DNA of 64,000 nt from Mycobacterium pseudokansasii. GTDB taxonomy: Bacteria; Actinomycetota; Actinomycetes; Mycobacteriales; Mycobacteriaceae. The notes under the pieces are model-generated. The model ran no database searches. It saw nothing but the letters and a program-made list of their open reading frames with translations, and had not been told where the DNA came from. Positions 36,780 through 46,315 of this stretch are shown here, piece after piece. Positions within the stretch are counted from its first letter, which is position 1, and every line of letters begins with the position of its first letter. The position numbers and the translations under genes were made by a program. Location: NCBI RefSeq assembly GCF_900566075.1, contig NZ_UPHU01000001.1, positions 2,232,001 to 2,296,000 on the forward strand, in the 5' to 3' direction.

Positions 36780-37958
36780 TCACCCGTGGGCTTTGTGCGC
36801 CTCGTGCGCCCGTTGTAGCAGCGCCGTCAACTCTTGCTCCTGCTTGGTCGGTGCGCGATACCTTGTTGAGAGTGAGTCGATCTCGTGTTCGGCGGCCAGC
36901 AGTGCCACGAAGATCTTCTCGCGTTCGGCCGGATCCGCCTCGTAATGCAGGTCGAGATATTCCAGGGCATGCCGGCGTGCCCGGGCGACGGCGTTTTGCC
37001 TGCGCCCGCGGGCCGAGAACAACGACGCCAGGGTGGTGATGAACAGGACGGCGACGATCACCGTCAACGACGTCGCCGTCGTGATCTCTACGATCGGCAC
37101 CGGTCGACCGTCGTTGATGAAGGGAATGTTGTTGTCGTGCAACGCTTCCAGCATCAGCTTCACGCCGATGAAGCCCAGGATCGCGGCCAGCCCGTAGGAC
37201 AGGTAGATCAGCCGGTCCAGCAGATTGTCGATCAGGAAATACAACTGGCGCAGCCCCAACAGCGAGAAAGCGGTTGCGGCGAACACCAGGTAGACATTCT
37301 GGGTCAGTCCGAACAGCGCCGGCACGGAATCGAACGCGAACAGCACGTCACTGCCGCCGATGGCGATCATGACGAGCAGCAGCGGCGTCATCACCCGCTT
37401 GCCGTTTTCGACGACGAACAATCGGTCGCCGTTGTAGTCCGGGGATGTCCGCAAGAATCGGTTGGCAAGCCGCAGGATCAGGTTGTCATTGCGGGTTTCG
37501 GGCTGTTCCGGTTTGGCGAGGTTGCCCGCCATGACCAGCAGACCCAAGCCGAACGCGTAGAACGCCCAGTTGAAGTTGTCGATGAGCGCGGCCCCCAGCA
37601 GGATGAACCCGGTGCGCGCGACGAGCGCGAACGCAATACCGAACAACAGCACCTTCTGCTGAGCGACCCGCGGAACCCCGAAGCTGCTGATGATCACCAG
37701 AAATACGAACAGGTTGTCGACGGACAGTGCCTCGTTGCTCAAGTAGCTCGCGAAGTACTCGATTCCCATGGCAGCGCTGCCGAAGACGGCCACCGCGACA
37801 CCGAACAGCACGGCGATGCCGATGAACATCGCCGACCACAGCGCGGACTCCCGTAGCGTCGGGCCATGCGTATGTCGTACGTGGAAGACGTAATCCACCA
37901 GCATGAGGGCCGTGATCATGACGATCGTGAGGACCCAGACAACTACGGAAACACCCAT
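36780..37958 (-). CDS. TerC-family integral membrane protein
   Basis: A 392-residue protein with about nine membrane helices, resembling Rv2723. Motif-bearing stretches are SNEALSVDNLFVFLVI and IGGSDVLFAFDSVPALFGL, whose intramembrane acidic residues are typical of TerC/Alx transporters now associated with manganese export to metalate secreted enzymes. The cytoplasmic tail is charged. ATG 37958 (MGVSVVVWVL) starts directly with the first helix. It is divergent from the LGFP protein gene, and the leader contains a repeated 14-mer. Confidence 0.88.
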   Translation of the reverse strand: MGVSVVVWVLTIVMITALMLVDYVFHVRHTHGPTLRESALWSAMFIGIAVLFGVAVAVFGSAAMGIEYFASYLSNEALSVDNLFVFLVIISSFGVPRVAQQKVLLFGIAFALVARTGFILLGAALIDNFNWAFYAFGLGLLVMAGNLAKPEQPETRNDNLILRLANRFLRTSPDYNGDRLFVVENGKRVMTPLLLVMIAIGGSDVLFAFDSVPALFGLTQNVYLVFAATAFSLLGLRQLYFLIDNLLDRLIYLSYGLAAILGFIGVKLMLEALHDNNIPFINDGRPVPIVEITTATSLTVIVAVLFITTLASLFSARGRRQNAVARARRHALEYLDLHYEADPAEREKIFVALLAAEHEIDSLSTRYRAPTKQEQELTALLQRAHEAHKAHG

Positions 37959-37959
37959 G

Positions 37960-38094
37960 TCAGCTGGGTATCCTCTCGTTGGGTCAGTCGGGCTGGGCTC
38001 TCGGGCACGGTAGCGTACAACCGGTGCGGACCGAGTTGCGGTTCCTCGCGACACGCACGCGATCCGGCATCATTTCGGAATCAGCTGGGTATCC
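37960..38094. repeat. Directly repeated 14-mer in the terC leader
   Basis: TCAGCTGGGTATCC occurs at 37960-37973 and again at 38081-38094, 121 bases apart, in the 291-base space between terC and the divergent LGFP-protein gene. The first copy abuts the terC start codon. The rest of the space shows no gene. A regulator site or a small duplication are possible. Confidence 0.5.
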
Positions 38095-38249
38095 GTTTTC
38101 GGAATATTTACGATTTGACTTCGCATTTGTCGTTCGCTAGAGCAAAGTTATGCGGGCCCGGCGACGATGCGGAACGTAGCTGGGGGACGGCCCACAGGTG
38201 AGAAATCCGCCAGCTCGCGGCGCGGGCAGGGCATCGGCTGGGAGGCTTG

Positions 38250-40505
38250 GTGAACGGGCAGAGAGGTCAATTGAGCAGGCTGGTCGGGTGTGCGTTGCTC
38301 AGCTTGGCGGCTACGGTGCTGGCTGTCGGGCTGCTGGCGCCTACTGCCGCAGCGTCTCCGATAGGTGATGCGGAAGCCGCCATGATGGCCGCGTGGGAGA
38401 AGGCAGGGGGCGAGACATCGACGCTCGGCGCCCGGAAAGGTGACGTCTATCCCGTCGGGGATGGGTTCGGCCTGGACTTCGACGGCGGCAAGATGTTTTA
38501 CACCACGGATACGGGCGCCAAATATCTGTACGGCCCGGTCCTGGCAAAATACGAGGCGCTGGGCGGGCCGGCCGACAGCGATTTGGGATTTCCCACCATC
38601 AACGAGGTTCCTGGCCTCGCCGGCCCCGACAGTCGGGTCAGCACCTTTTCTGTCAGCGACAATCCGGTGATTTTCTGGACGCCCGACCACGGCGCGTTCG
38701 TGGTGCGCGGCGCGATGAACGCTGCGTGGGACAAACTCGGCAGCTCTGGGGGCGTGCTGGGTGCCCCGGTCGCCGATGAAACCTACGACGGCGACGTCGT
38801 ATCCCAGAAGTTCACCGGCGGCGAAGTCTCCTGGAACAAGAAGACCAAAGATTTCACCACCAACCCGGCGGTATTGGCGGATCAGCTGAAGGGCTTGCAG
38901 GTGGCGCTCGACCCCGCCGCCGCCATCAACATGGCCTGGCGCGCCGCCGGTGGCGCCGCCGGCCCGTTGGGTGCCAAGAAGGGCGCGCCGTACCCGATCG
39001 GCGGTGACGGTATTGCCCAGGACTTTGTCGGCGGCAAGATCTTCTTCAGTCCGGCCACCGGTGCGAACGCCGTGGAGGGCGCGATCCTGGCCAAGTACGA
39101 GTCGCTGGGCGGGCCGGTCAGCAGCGACCTTGGTTTCCCCGTCGCCAACGAGTCCGACGGCGGCATCACGCCGGCCAGCAGGATCGCGGCGTTCTCTGCC
39201 GCGGACAAGCCGGTGATTTTCTGGACCCCGGATCACGGCGCCTTTGTGGTGCGGGGAGCGATGAAGGCCGCCTGGGACAAGCTCAAAGGTGCCACCGGAA
39301 AACTCGGTGCGCCGGTTGCCGACCAGACCGTGGACGGCGATGTGGTGTCGCAGAAGTTCACCGGCGGCAAGGTGTCGTGGAACCGCACGAGCAACACATT
39401 CACCACCGACCCGGCGAACCTGGCGCCGCTGTTATCCGGGCTGCAGGTGTCCGGGCAGAATCAGCCCAGCACGTCGGCGGCTCCATCGCACGGCAAGAAG
39501 TTCACCTGGCACTGGTGGTGGCTGGTGGCCGTGGTCCCGGTCGTGCTGCTGATCGTGATGTTCGTGTTGGTCGTGTTGGGTGTGCGCCGGCGGCGCACCG
39601 GCCAGCCCGCCGCCTACGAGGCATACGAGCACGAGCAGGATCGCGATGTGGAGGCCGGCTATGACGCCGCCGGTGGGCGCTGGCCGCACGACGACATCGA
39701 TTTCGGCTCCGAAGACTTCCCGGTTGACGACCAGCAGCTGCAGGAACATCGCGGTCCGGATGCCGGGGCGGCGTCGCGGGTCAGCTGGCCACGGGGCGCC
39801 GCGACCAGTGCTGGTGTCGACGAATACGCCTCTAGCGGTGGTGAATACGGCGGCGACGCACTACGCGCGTCGGATATGGGCTTCGAGTTTGACGAAGAAA
39901 ATCCCGACGCGGTGGATACCACGCCGACGCCCATCGTGACCCGCGCCGACCTCGCGGAGGCGGCGGTTCCCGAGCCCGACGTTCCAGAAACCGTGACCGG
40001 GGAGCCCGTGGTACCGGAAAGATATGCGCCGGAAGCGGCGGTTCCGGAGGCAGCGGCTCCCGAAGTAGCCGTGCCGGAGACCGCGGTTGCGGATGCCGCC
40101 TTCCCGGATGCTTTCGCCCCGCGCGCTGCCTCCGCCGATGCCGAGCCCGGCTACGGCGAGCCCGGCTACGCGGAGGCGTTCCCGGAAGCCTTCCCGGAGG
40201 TTTCAGCTCCTCAGGGGAGGGCGGGGCGCCACGCTGCCGCAGAGCCTGAGGATGAGCCGCAAGCGCCGGAATCAGCTCTCACGGCCACGGTTGCTTCCGG
40301 GCCGAGCCCGGCTGCGCGGCCGACCATCCACATGCCGCTGGACCACGACCCATACCAGGCACCAGAGGGATATCCGATCAAAGCCAGTGCCCGGTTCGGC
40401 TTGTATTACACGCCCAGCAGCGCGCTCTATTACGACACGCTCGCCGAGATCTGGTTTGCCAGCGAGGACGCCGCCCAAGCCAACGGTTTCATCAAAGCGG
40501 ACTAG
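38250..40505 (+). CDS. LGFP-repeat, single-pass membrane envelope protein (Rv2721c-like)
   Basis: About 751 residues resembling Rv2721c. A signal peptide (LVGCALLSLAATVLAVGLLAPTAAA) leads to an extracytoplasmic part made of a duplicated module of about 165 residues. Each copy has LGA-x-KG, FGLDFDGGK/IAQDFVGGK, LGGPxxSDLGFP, FWTPDHGAFVVRGAM, LGAPVAD, GDVVSQKFTGG and VSWN, i.e. LGFP repeats thought to bind cell wall. A transmembrane helix follows near residue 420, then an acidic cytoplasmic tail with many P/E/V/A repeats and a conserved end (GLYYTPSSALYYDTLAEIWF). GTG 38250 follows GGAGG; a TTG at 38271 is possible. Confidence 0.85.
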   Translation: MNGQRGQLSRLVGCALLSLAATVLAVGLLAPTAAASPIGDAEAAMMAAWEKAGGETSTLGARKGDVYPVGDGFGLDFDGGKMFYTTDTGAKYLYGPVLAKYEALGGPADSDLGFPTINEVPGLAGPDSRVSTFSVSDNPVIFWTPDHGAFVVRGAMNAAWDKLGSSGGVLGAPVADETYDGDVVSQKFTGGEVSWNKKTKDFTTNPAVLADQLKGLQVALDPAAAINMAWRAAGGAAGPLGAKKGAPYPIGGDGIAQDFVGGKIFFSPATGANAVEGAILAKYESLGGPVSSDLGFPVANESDGGITPASRIAAFSAADKPVIFWTPDHGAFVVRGAMKAAWDKLKGATGKLGAPVADQTVDGDVVSQKFTGGKVSWNRTSNTFTTDPANLAPLLSGLQVSGQNQPSTSAAPSHGKKFTWHWWWLVAVVPVVLLIVMFVLVVLGVRRRRTGQPAAYEAYEHEQDRDVEAGYDAAGGRWPHDDIDFGSEDFPVDDQQLQEHRGPDAGAASRVSWPRGAATSAGVDEYASSGGEYGGDALRASDMGFEFDEENPDAVDTTPTPIVTRADLAEAAVPEPDVPETVTGEPVVPERYAPEAAVPEAAAPEVAVPETAVADAAFPDAFAPRAASADAEPGYGEPGYAEAFPEAFPEVSAPQGRAGRHAAAEPEDEPQAPESALTATVASGPSPAARPTIHMPLDHDPYQAPEGYPIKASARFGLYYTPSSALYYDTLAEIWFASEDAAQANGFIKAD

Positions 40506-40546
40506 GAATCCGGCTCCCGGCGATGTCTGCCCGGTGGCGCTGGGCC

Positions 40547-41227
40547 CTATATCTTGCGGATCACCGTGACGACCTTGCCCAGTACCGTTGCGTCGTTGCC
40601 GGGTATCGGGTCGAAGGCCGGATTGTGGGGCATCAGCCACACCTGACCGCCTGCGCGCTTGAAGGTCTTGACGGTGGCATCGCCGTCGATCATGGCCGCG
40701 ACGATGTCGCCGTTGTCGGCAACGTTCTGCTGTCGCACGACCACCCAGTCGCCGTCGCAGATCGCGGCTTCGACCATCGAGTCGCCGACGACCTTGAGCA
40801 GGAAGAGCGTCCCCTCGCCGACCAGCTCGCGCGGCAGCGGGAACACGTCTTCGACCGCTTCCTCGGCAAGTATCGGGCCGCCGGCCGCGATGCGCCCGAG
40901 CACCGGGACAAAGGTGGGCTCGGGCAGGGCGTCGGAGCCGGCGACGTCGGTGACCGCCGCCGGTGTCATGACGTCTTCGGCACCGCGGACGTCCACCGCA
41001 CGCGGGCGGTTCGGGTCACGTCGCAGATAGCCCTTACGCTCCAGAACTCGCAGTTGGTGGGCTACTGACGAAGTCGACGTGAGACCGACGGCATCGCCGA
41101 TTTCGCGGATGCTGGGGGGATATCCGCGGTTGGTGACCGAGGTGCGGATGACGTTCAAGATGGTGCGCTGCCGCTCGGTGAGTGCGGGGTCCACGGAACC
41201 GACTGAGGGGGCGTTGCTGTCGCTCAT
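40547..41227 (-). CDS. lexA: SOS repressor LexA
   Basis: A 226-residue repressor-protease. The N-terminal winged helix includes [22 protein letters not shown]. The autocleavage site is Ala115-Gly116 in GRIAAGGPI, the catalytic Ser150 is in VGDSMVEA, and Lys187 is in ATVKTF. ATG 41227 gives [12 protein letters not shown] LexA box lies 33 bases upstream, giving autoregulation. It is divergent from chiZ, and recA lies 20 kb away in the same window. Confidence 0.97.
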   Translation of the reverse strand: MSDSNAPSVGSVDPALTERQRTILNVIRTSVTNRGYPPSIREIGDAVGLTSTSSVAHQLRVLERKGYLRRDPNRPRAVDVRGAEDVMTPAAVTDVAGSDALPEPTFVPVLGRIAAGGPILAEEAVEDVFPLPRELVGEGTLFLLKVVGDSMVEAAICDGDWVVVRQQNVADNGDIVAAMIDGDATVKTFKRAGGQVWLMPHNPAFDPIPGNDATVLGKVVTVIRKI

Positions 41228-41259
41228 GGCACTGAATGTAACCCGACGGCGCCCGAGAA

Positions 41260-41275
41260 TCAAACATGTGTTCGA
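41260..41275 (-). promoter_or_regulatory. LexA box at lexA
   Basis: TCAAACATGTGTTCGA has one mismatch to TCGAAC-N4-GTTCGA (plus-strand reading) and lies 33 bases before the lexA start, so it should mediate autorepression. Confidence 0.85.
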
Positions 41276-41305
41276 CCGGTGTGTCGGAACGGGCTTGACG
41301 TCCGT

Positions 41306-41375
41306 CCTAGCCCGGTCCTAGCCCGGTCCTGCCGCGGCTGACCCGCTCCTGGTCCGGTCCTGCCGCGGCTGACCC
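41306..41375. repeat. Short tandem repeats in the lexA-chiZ intergenic region
   Basis: The sequence starting CCGGTCCTGCCGCGGCTGAC occurs at 41323-41344 and 41354-41375 (31-base period), preceded by further copies of the shorter CCGGTCCTAG unit. This sits in the 357-base gap between lexA and chiZ, away from the regulatory sites, and is a likely variable-number locus. Confidence 0.6.
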
Positions 41376-41459
41376 ACTGAGGTGCTGAATTACAAATGCG
41401 TAACTATTCACGCGATCGGGTATCCGTGCCTCATGGCAGCGATGGCGACCGACCGGCCT

Positions 41460-41481
41460 TGTCGGTGGCACGGTTTAGCGT
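41460..41481 (+). promoter_or_regulatory. PafBC-type promoter of chiZ
   Basis: TGTCGGTG-N8-TAGCGT matches the TGTCRGTG-N8-TAnnnT damage promoter in every fixed position, about 105 bases before chiZ. The spacing is the same as in the recA copy. Confidence 0.75.
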
Positions 41482-41500
41482 TTTGTTCGCGCGACACGCT

Positions 41501-41535
41501 TCGATCAGATGTTCGGCAATCGAACACGTAATCGA
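41501..41535 (+). promoter_or_regulatory. Two weak LexA boxes before chiZ
   Basis: TCGATCAGATGTTCGG (41501-41516) and TCGAACACGTAATCGA (41520-41535) each differ in two positions from the LexA consensus and are almost adjacent, 20-30 bases downstream of the PafBC motif, placed to block its transcript. Confidence 0.65.
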
Positions 41536-41584
41536 CTAGGGTGTCGAACGCATGAGCGACGAATTCTCGGGCGGAGGAACGAAC

Positions 41585-42091
41585 ATGACACTCACGCAGG
41601 CATTCCCGGCGCGTACCCGTGGCGTGCCCCTGCCGGCCAGCAGGCCGGCTAGCAGGCCCGTTCGTGAGCCTCTTGGGGCCCGGGGCGGGACGGCACCGCC
41701 ACGGCGGCCGGGGCCGTGCCGGCCGGGCGGCGCGTCGCTGCGCTACCAGGGTACTGGCCTGGCGATATCGACGGCTCCGCATTGCAGGCGTCCCGTCTCG
41801 GTGGCGACCACGGTGGGTCTGGCGGTGCTTGCCGGGATGATCACGCTATGGCTGGGCCTGATGGCGCATTTCGGAGAGCTGGTCAACGGCACTTCCGCGG
41901 ACTCGTCGGCTCGCGTGCCCGACCGGCTTGCCGTGGTACGAGTGGCGGCCGGCGAGTCGTTGCAGGACGTGGCGGCCCGGGTTGCGCCCGATACGCCGGT
42001 GCGTCGGGTTGTCGAACGGATCCGAGAACTCAACGACCTGGATTCGTCGATGCCTGTCGCCGGGCAGACGTTGATCGCGCCGGTCGGCTGA
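41585..42091 (+). CDS. chiZ: ChiZ, DNA-damage-induced cell-division inhibitor (LysM membrane protein)
   Basis: A 168-residue protein resembling Rv2719c. The N-terminus (about 70 residues) is disordered and Arg/Pro-rich. One transmembrane helix follows ([21 protein letters not shown]), then an extracytoplasmic LysM domain ([34 protein letters not shown]...[10 protein letters not shown]). M. tuberculosis ChiZ arrests septation after damage. ATG 41585 has GGAGG seven bases before it, so I prefer it to ATG 41552. Dual PafBC and LexA sites lie upstream. Confidence 0.85.
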   Translation: MTLTQAFPARTRGVPLPASRPASRPVREPLGARGGTAPPRRPGPCRPGGASLRYQGTGLAISTAPHCRRPVSVATTVGLAVLAGMITLWLGLMAHFGELVNGTSADSSARVPDRLAVVRVAAGESLQDVAARVAPDTPVRRVVERIRELNDLDSSMPVAGQTLIAPVG

Positions 42092-42257
42092 CGACACCAT
42101 GCAAGATGGCGGCGAAAACCGCAGCGCGCCAACGTTTCCGAGATGCCGTGGAATCGAACACGCGTGGATGGCGACGGCGTTGGCAGTGTGCGGGAGCGCG
42201 CAGGTAGTCTCGGAGAGGTCTGAAACACCGGGATGCCATGACGGCGAAGGAGCGGCC

Positions 42258-42722
42258 ATGCACTGTCCGTTCTGCCGGCATCCCGACTCGCGGGTGATCG
42301 ACTCACGGGAAACCGATGAGGGCCAGGCGATCCGGCGGCGCCGGTCGTGCCCGGAATGCGGGCGACGTTTCACCACCGTGGAGACGGCGGTCCTGGCTGT
42401 GGTCAAGCGCAGCGGGGTCTCCGAACCGTTCAGCCGGGAAAAGGTCATCAGCGGGGTGCGGCGGGCGTGTCAGGGTCGCCACGTCGACGATGACGCGCTG
42501 AACCTGCTTGCCCAGCAGGTGGAAGACACAGTGCGGGCCGCGGGGTCGCCCGAGGTGCCCAGTCACGACGTCGGTCTGGCCATCCTGGGGCCGCTTCGCG
42601 AACTCGACGAGGTTGCCTATCTGCGTTTCGCATCGGTGTACCGGTCTTTTTCGTCGGCCGAGGATTTCGAGCGGGAGATCGAGGCACTGCGTGCCCACCG
42701 CAACGTATCGACTTCACGCTGA
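42258..42722 (+). CDS. nrdR: Transcriptional repressor NrdR
   Basis: A 154-residue ATP/dATP-sensing repressor of ribonucleotide reductase genes. It has an N-terminal zinc ribbon ([13 protein letters not shown]...[11 protein letters not shown], CxxC...CxxC) and an ATP-cone domain ([27 protein letters not shown]). ATG 42258 follows GAAGGAG. It lies downstream of chiZ as in M. tuberculosis (Rv2718c). Confidence 0.96.
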   Translation: MHCPFCRHPDSRVIDSRETDEGQAIRRRRSCPECGRRFTTVETAVLAVVKRSGVSEPFSREKVISGVRRACQGRHVDDDALNLLAQQVEDTVRAAGSPEVPSHDVGLAILGPLRELDEVAYLRFASVYRSFSSAEDFEREIEALRAHRNVSTSR

Positions 42723-42752
42723 TTCGGGTGCGACGCCGTTAGGATCCCTGTC

Positions 42753-43238
42753 ATGCCTCCGGAGCTGCATCCCGACCTTGGACCCTTGGAGCCATTGCTG
42801 GGCACATGGGTGGGCCGGGGTGCCGGTGAATATCCCACGATCGAGCCGTTCGAGTATTTCGAAGAGGTCGTGTTCTCACATGTCGGCAAGCCGTTTCTCG
42901 TGTACGGGCACAAGACCCGCGCGGCGGACGACGGCAGGCCTTTGCATGCCGAGGCGGGTTACCTGCGTGTTCCCCAGCCGGGGCACGCAGAGTTGGTCTT
43001 GGCGCACCCCAGCGGCATCGCCGAAATCGAGCTAGGCACGTATTCGGCGGGCGACGACGCCGTGCACCTCGAGTTGGCCACCACAACCATCGGATTGACT
43101 CCCACCGCAAAAGAGGTTACGGCGATCACCCGGTCCTTCAGGGTCGCCGGCGACGAGCTCTCGCACTCGTTGCGGATGGCCGCTGTCGGGCAACCCTTAC
43201 AGCATCACGTCGCCGCCATGTTGCACCGTCAGCGTTGA
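42753..43238 (+). CDS. Nitrobindin-like haem/fatty-acid-binding beta-barrel protein
   Basis: A 161-residue protein resembling Rv2717c. The sequence LEPLLGTWVGRGAGEYPTIEPFEYFEEV and RPLHAEAGYLRVP are family hallmarks of the DUF1794/nitrobindin barrel, which binds ferric haem and may scavenge or isomerise peroxynitrite. The penultimate segment (LQHHVAAMLHRQ) carries histidines near the place of the axial ligand. It starts at ATG 42753, 30 bases after nrdR. Confidence 0.88.
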   Translation: MPPELHPDLGPLEPLLGTWVGRGAGEYPTIEPFEYFEEVVFSHVGKPFLVYGHKTRAADDGRPLHAEAGYLRVPQPGHAELVLAHPSGIAEIELGTYSAGDDAVHLELATTTIGLTPTAKEVTAITRSFRVAGDELSHSLRMAAVGQPLQHHVAAMLHRQR

Positions 43239-43240
43239 CG

Positions 43241-43927
43241 TCAAACCAGTTGCATCACACCGTCATCGGCGACCAATCCGGCAACCGTGACCCAGCCCTC
43301 GGCGCTCCATGTCGTCTTGAGCACCGATCCCTTGCCCTGCGTGATGGTCAGGTCGCGGCTTAGGTAGTCGGTGATCCGCATGGCCGCCGAACCGGTTGCT
43401 TCGTCTTCCTCGACCCCCAGATTGGAGGCGAACATCCGGGCCCGCAGGGCGCCGGCAGGCTCGTCGGTCCAGGTCCACAGGTAATGCGAGGTGTCGTCGG
43501 AGAAGTCGTCGGGGTCCGCGGCCGCCAGGGCATCGAGTGAGTCGAGATGATGGATGGCCAATTCGGGTGCCCATTCGGCCCGTGCGCTGATGGCGGTCAC
43601 GTCGTTGGCATAGCTGACCTGCACGAGACCCGCCGGCACGTGCAGTGTCTTGATCGGCATTCCCCGCTCACGCAGCCACCACGACACACCTACGATCGGA
43701 TGTCCGGCGAACGGAAGGCTGGTACGGGGAGTGTGGATGGTGGCGTGGGCGGTGTGCGAGCCGGCGGTCGGGAGGTCGACGAAAATGGTCTCGCTGTAGC
43801 CCAATTGGTTTGCCAGGTGCTGTCGGTCGCGGGGTTGGACCCGGCTCGCATCGACTATGCCGAGCGGGTTGCCGAAGTTGCCCTCGGAGTCGGTGAACAC
43901 CCGCAACACCGTTACCTCGATGCCCAT
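43241..43927 (-). CDS. PhzF-family isomerase/epimerase-like protein
   Basis: A 228-residue protein resembling Rv2716. [17 protein letters not shown] and [15 protein letters not shown] match the PhzF half-domain pattern, and [19 protein letters not shown] the second half. The family performs isomerisations with a catalytic Glu (often E45 after FxGNP); that glutamate is not obvious. The substrate is unknown. It ends two bases after the nitrobindin-like stop, converging with it. Confidence 0.85.
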   Translation of the reverse strand: MGIEVTVLRVFTDSEGNFGNPLGIVDASRVQPRDRQHLANQLGYSETIFVDLPTAGSHTAHATIHTPRTSLPFAGHPIVGVSWWLRERGMPIKTLHVPAGLVQVSYANDVTAISARAEWAPELAIHHLDSLDALAAADPDDFSDDTSHYLWTWTDEPAGALRARMFASNLGVEEDEATGSAAMRITDYLSRDLTITQGKGSVLKTTWSAEGWVTVAGLVADDGVMQLV

Positions 43928-43972
43928 GGCCCGACTGTACGACGCCGCACGAATCGATGACGGCCGGGTTGA

Positions 43973-44998
43973 TCAGGTGGCGCTGCGTTCATCGGAACCC
44001 ATCGCACTGAGCACGGCGATGCGGGTATCGGCCGGGCCGGAAACGGCTCCTTCGCCACCGCCGGTACGAAGCAATGCCCGAAGCGCGGCCTGATCGTATT
44101 CGGCCGGTTCGGTGCTGTCGATGAAGCGTTGCACGGTGTCGATGAAGCGGGCGGGATCGTCATGGAACGGGAAATGCCCGGAGCCCTCGAAGATTTCCAG
44201 GTGCGAGCCGGGCATCGCGGCGTGTGCCAGCCGGGCGTGGCGGACGGGGACCACGACGTCGCGGCTGCCCCAGATGATCTGCACCGGGATGGCCTGGGTC
44301 AAATAGCATCGGTCCAGCATGGTGACGATCTGCCCGCGCCAGTCCACCACGGCGCGCAGTGTGCGCGTGAACGCAGACGAGGCCGTCGGCTCGGGCAGGT
44401 CGTCCAGGATCCGCAGCACGTTGGGCAGGTCGCGGCCCAGGGCGGTTGAGCCGATTGCCAGCCCCAGCGCCCGCCCGACCACCTGAACCGTCGGCCGAAC
44501 CATCGGCAACCGCAGCAATGCCAGCGCCTCGGCACCCATTGGCAGCGAGGCCAACCGGAACACGACGTTGACGTCCTTGGTGACGCCACCGGCGCCGACC
44601 AGGATCAGGCGGTCGACCAGCTGGGGAAACTGGTAGGCGAATTGCATCGCCACGCCGCCCCCGAGCGAATGACCGATGACCGTCACCCGCTCGATGTCGA
44701 GCACGCTGAGCAGGTCGCGCATGCCATTGGCGTAGGCGGCCACCGAGTAGTCGGCGCGCGGCTTATCGGACTTTCCATGACCCAACAGGTCGGGAGCAAT
44801 CACGGTGAACCGCTGCGCAAGTTTGGCGTGGATGCCGGTCCAGGTCGTCGAATTGTCCCCGATGCCGTGGACCAGCAGGATCGCCGGCCCGGATCCGGCG
44901 ATCCGGAACGCGCGCTTGTAACCGTGAATAGTGCGGAACTGCAGCGAAGGTGCCGTTATTTCGCGCACTGGGCGAAGATTGCGCTTCCGCTCGGTCAT
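43973..44998 (-). CDS. Alpha/beta-hydrolase (Rv2715-like)
   Basis: A 341-residue serine hydrolase. It has the oxyanion LVHGIGDNSTTW, the nucleophile elbow GHSLGGG (Ser near residue 115), the acid in IIWGSRDVVVP and the His in FEGSGHFPFHDDP. It has a cap insertion of about 80 residues. Esterase, lipase or C-C hydrolase activity cannot be separated by sequence. It is followed by other minus-strand genes, with the PAC2 gene 56 bases upstream. Confidence 0.88.
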   Translation of the reverse strand: MTERKRNLRPVREITAPSLQFRTIHGYKRAFRIAGSGPAILLVHGIGDNSTTWTGIHAKLAQRFTVIAPDLLGHGKSDKPRADYSVAAYANGMRDLLSVLDIERVTVIGHSLGGGVAMQFAYQFPQLVDRLILVGAGGVTKDVNVVFRLASLPMGAEALALLRLPMVRPTVQVVGRALGLAIGSTALGRDLPNVLRILDDLPEPTASSAFTRTLRAVVDWRGQIVTMLDRCYLTQAIPVQIIWGSRDVVVPVRHARLAHAAMPGSHLEIFEGSGHFPFHDDPARFIDTVQRFIDSTEPAEYDQAALRALLRTGGGEGAVSGPADTRIAVLSAMGSDERSAT

Positions 44999-45054
44999 TC
45001 GCCAACCTCGTTGTCGGGCCGCCTACGGCTTTCTCGGGGGCGGTGTTGGAGGCA

Positions 45055-46029
45055 TCAAGCCTGGTCGTCGTCGCGCTTCTTCTCTGCCTGCTGGGCCAGA
45101 AACCGCTCGAACTCCGCACCCAACTCGTCGCCGCTAGGCAGATCCTCGTCACGCGTGAGTAACGATCTGTTTTCCTGAGCGTCGATGAAGGCATCGTACT
45201 GGCGCTCGAGGGCGGCCACCACTTGGGCGACTTCTGCGCTTGCCTGGACTTGTTCGTCGATCTTGGCCCGGATCTCCGCCGCGGCTTCTGCCAACGTCGC
45301 CAATGGCAGTTCCAACGATCCCGTCTTGGCGACTTGCTCGAGCAGGGACTGCGCGGCCGCCGGGTAGTCGGTCTGCGTCAGGTAGTGCGGGACGTGCACG
45401 GTGAATCCGACGACCTCATGACCATGCTGCGCCATCCGGTATTCCAACAGGTTCGACGCGCTTGCCGGAACCTGGATTTCGGAGATCCACGGCTGGAAGT
45501 CGGCGATCAGTTCCGGATTGTTGGAGTGGGCGGTCATCGTGATCGGGCGGGTATGCGGTACGGCCATGGGAACGGTGCCCAGGCCGATGGTCTGGCGGAC
45601 TCCCAGGCGTTCGGCCAGCAGTCGCACGGCGGTGATGAATCGCTCCCATTTCAGGTCGGGCTCCAAACCGGCCAGCAGCAGAAACGGGGTGCCTACGCTG
45701 TCGCGCAGTGCGTACAGGCTGAGCTCGGGGTCGTCGTAGCTGGTGAAGTGGTCAGTCTTGAAGGTCATCAGCGGCCGTCGGGAGCGGTAGTCCAGTAATT
45801 CGTCGATCGCAAATGACGCGACCAGCTCGGTGTCCAATGACCCCTTCAGGTGGGCAGCGGCCAACCGAATTGCGTGGCCCGCGTCGGAAAAGCCCTCCAA
45901 AGCGTGCACCAACACCGGACCACGGCCATCCGACGTCGACAATTGCGGCGCCGGCAACTCGAGGTCGTACATGCCTGGTTGGCCGGGCTGGTAGTCCTGC
46001 GCCTCATCCCGGTCTTGATCGTGCGTCAT
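45055..46029 (-). CDS. PAC2-family protein (Rv2714-like)
   Basis: A 324-residue protein. GPVLVHALEGFSDAGHAIRLAAAHLKGSL and ELVASFAIDELLDYRSRRP are characteristic of the PAC2 (proteasome assembly chaperone 2-like) fold in actinobacteria. The C-terminal third is charged and helical (EAAAEIRAKIDEQVQASAEVAQVVAALERQ). Function is unknown in mycobacteria. ATG 46029 is taken. A 286-base gap to sthA upstream shows no gene. Confidence 0.87.
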   Translation of the reverse strand: MTHDQDRDEAQDYQPGQPGMYDLELPAPQLSTSDGRGPVLVHALEGFSDAGHAIRLAAAHLKGSLDTELVASFAIDELLDYRSRRPLMTFKTDHFTSYDDPELSLYALRDSVGTPFLLLAGLEPDLKWERFITAVRLLAERLGVRQTIGLGTVPMAVPHTRPITMTAHSNNPELIADFQPWISEIQVPASASNLLEYRMAQHGHEVVGFTVHVPHYLTQTDYPAAAQSLLEQVAKTGSLELPLATLAEAAAEIRAKIDEQVQASAEVAQVVAALERQYDAFIDAQENRSLLTRDEDLPSGDELGAEFERFLAQQAEKKRDDDQA

Positions 46030-46315
46030 GGGTGTTGCCTCCTCTCGGGGGTCTAACCGGGGCGCCCTGATCAGTGTCTCTCAAATCAACAGGCCCCGAT
46101 GAACGAACATCTCACTTATGCGCACATCTTCATAACGCGAAAAGCTCCACGCCGTATTCGCGGCGAACCGCGACCGGCGACCGTGGACGCCCAAGTCGAC
46201 AACCAAACCGCCGCCCGTCGTTCGACAAACACCGTCCCGCGCTACCGGCCCAGACCGAGTCGGCGCCCGGGCGATGCTTGGGCGACCGATTCCGAGGATA
46301 CGGCCTCGCGATGCA

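Noticed and set aside
37959..38249. Manganese riboswitch before terC
   Set aside because: TerC genes often have one, but I could not fold the conserved loops from this sequence by eye; a covariance search would be needed.
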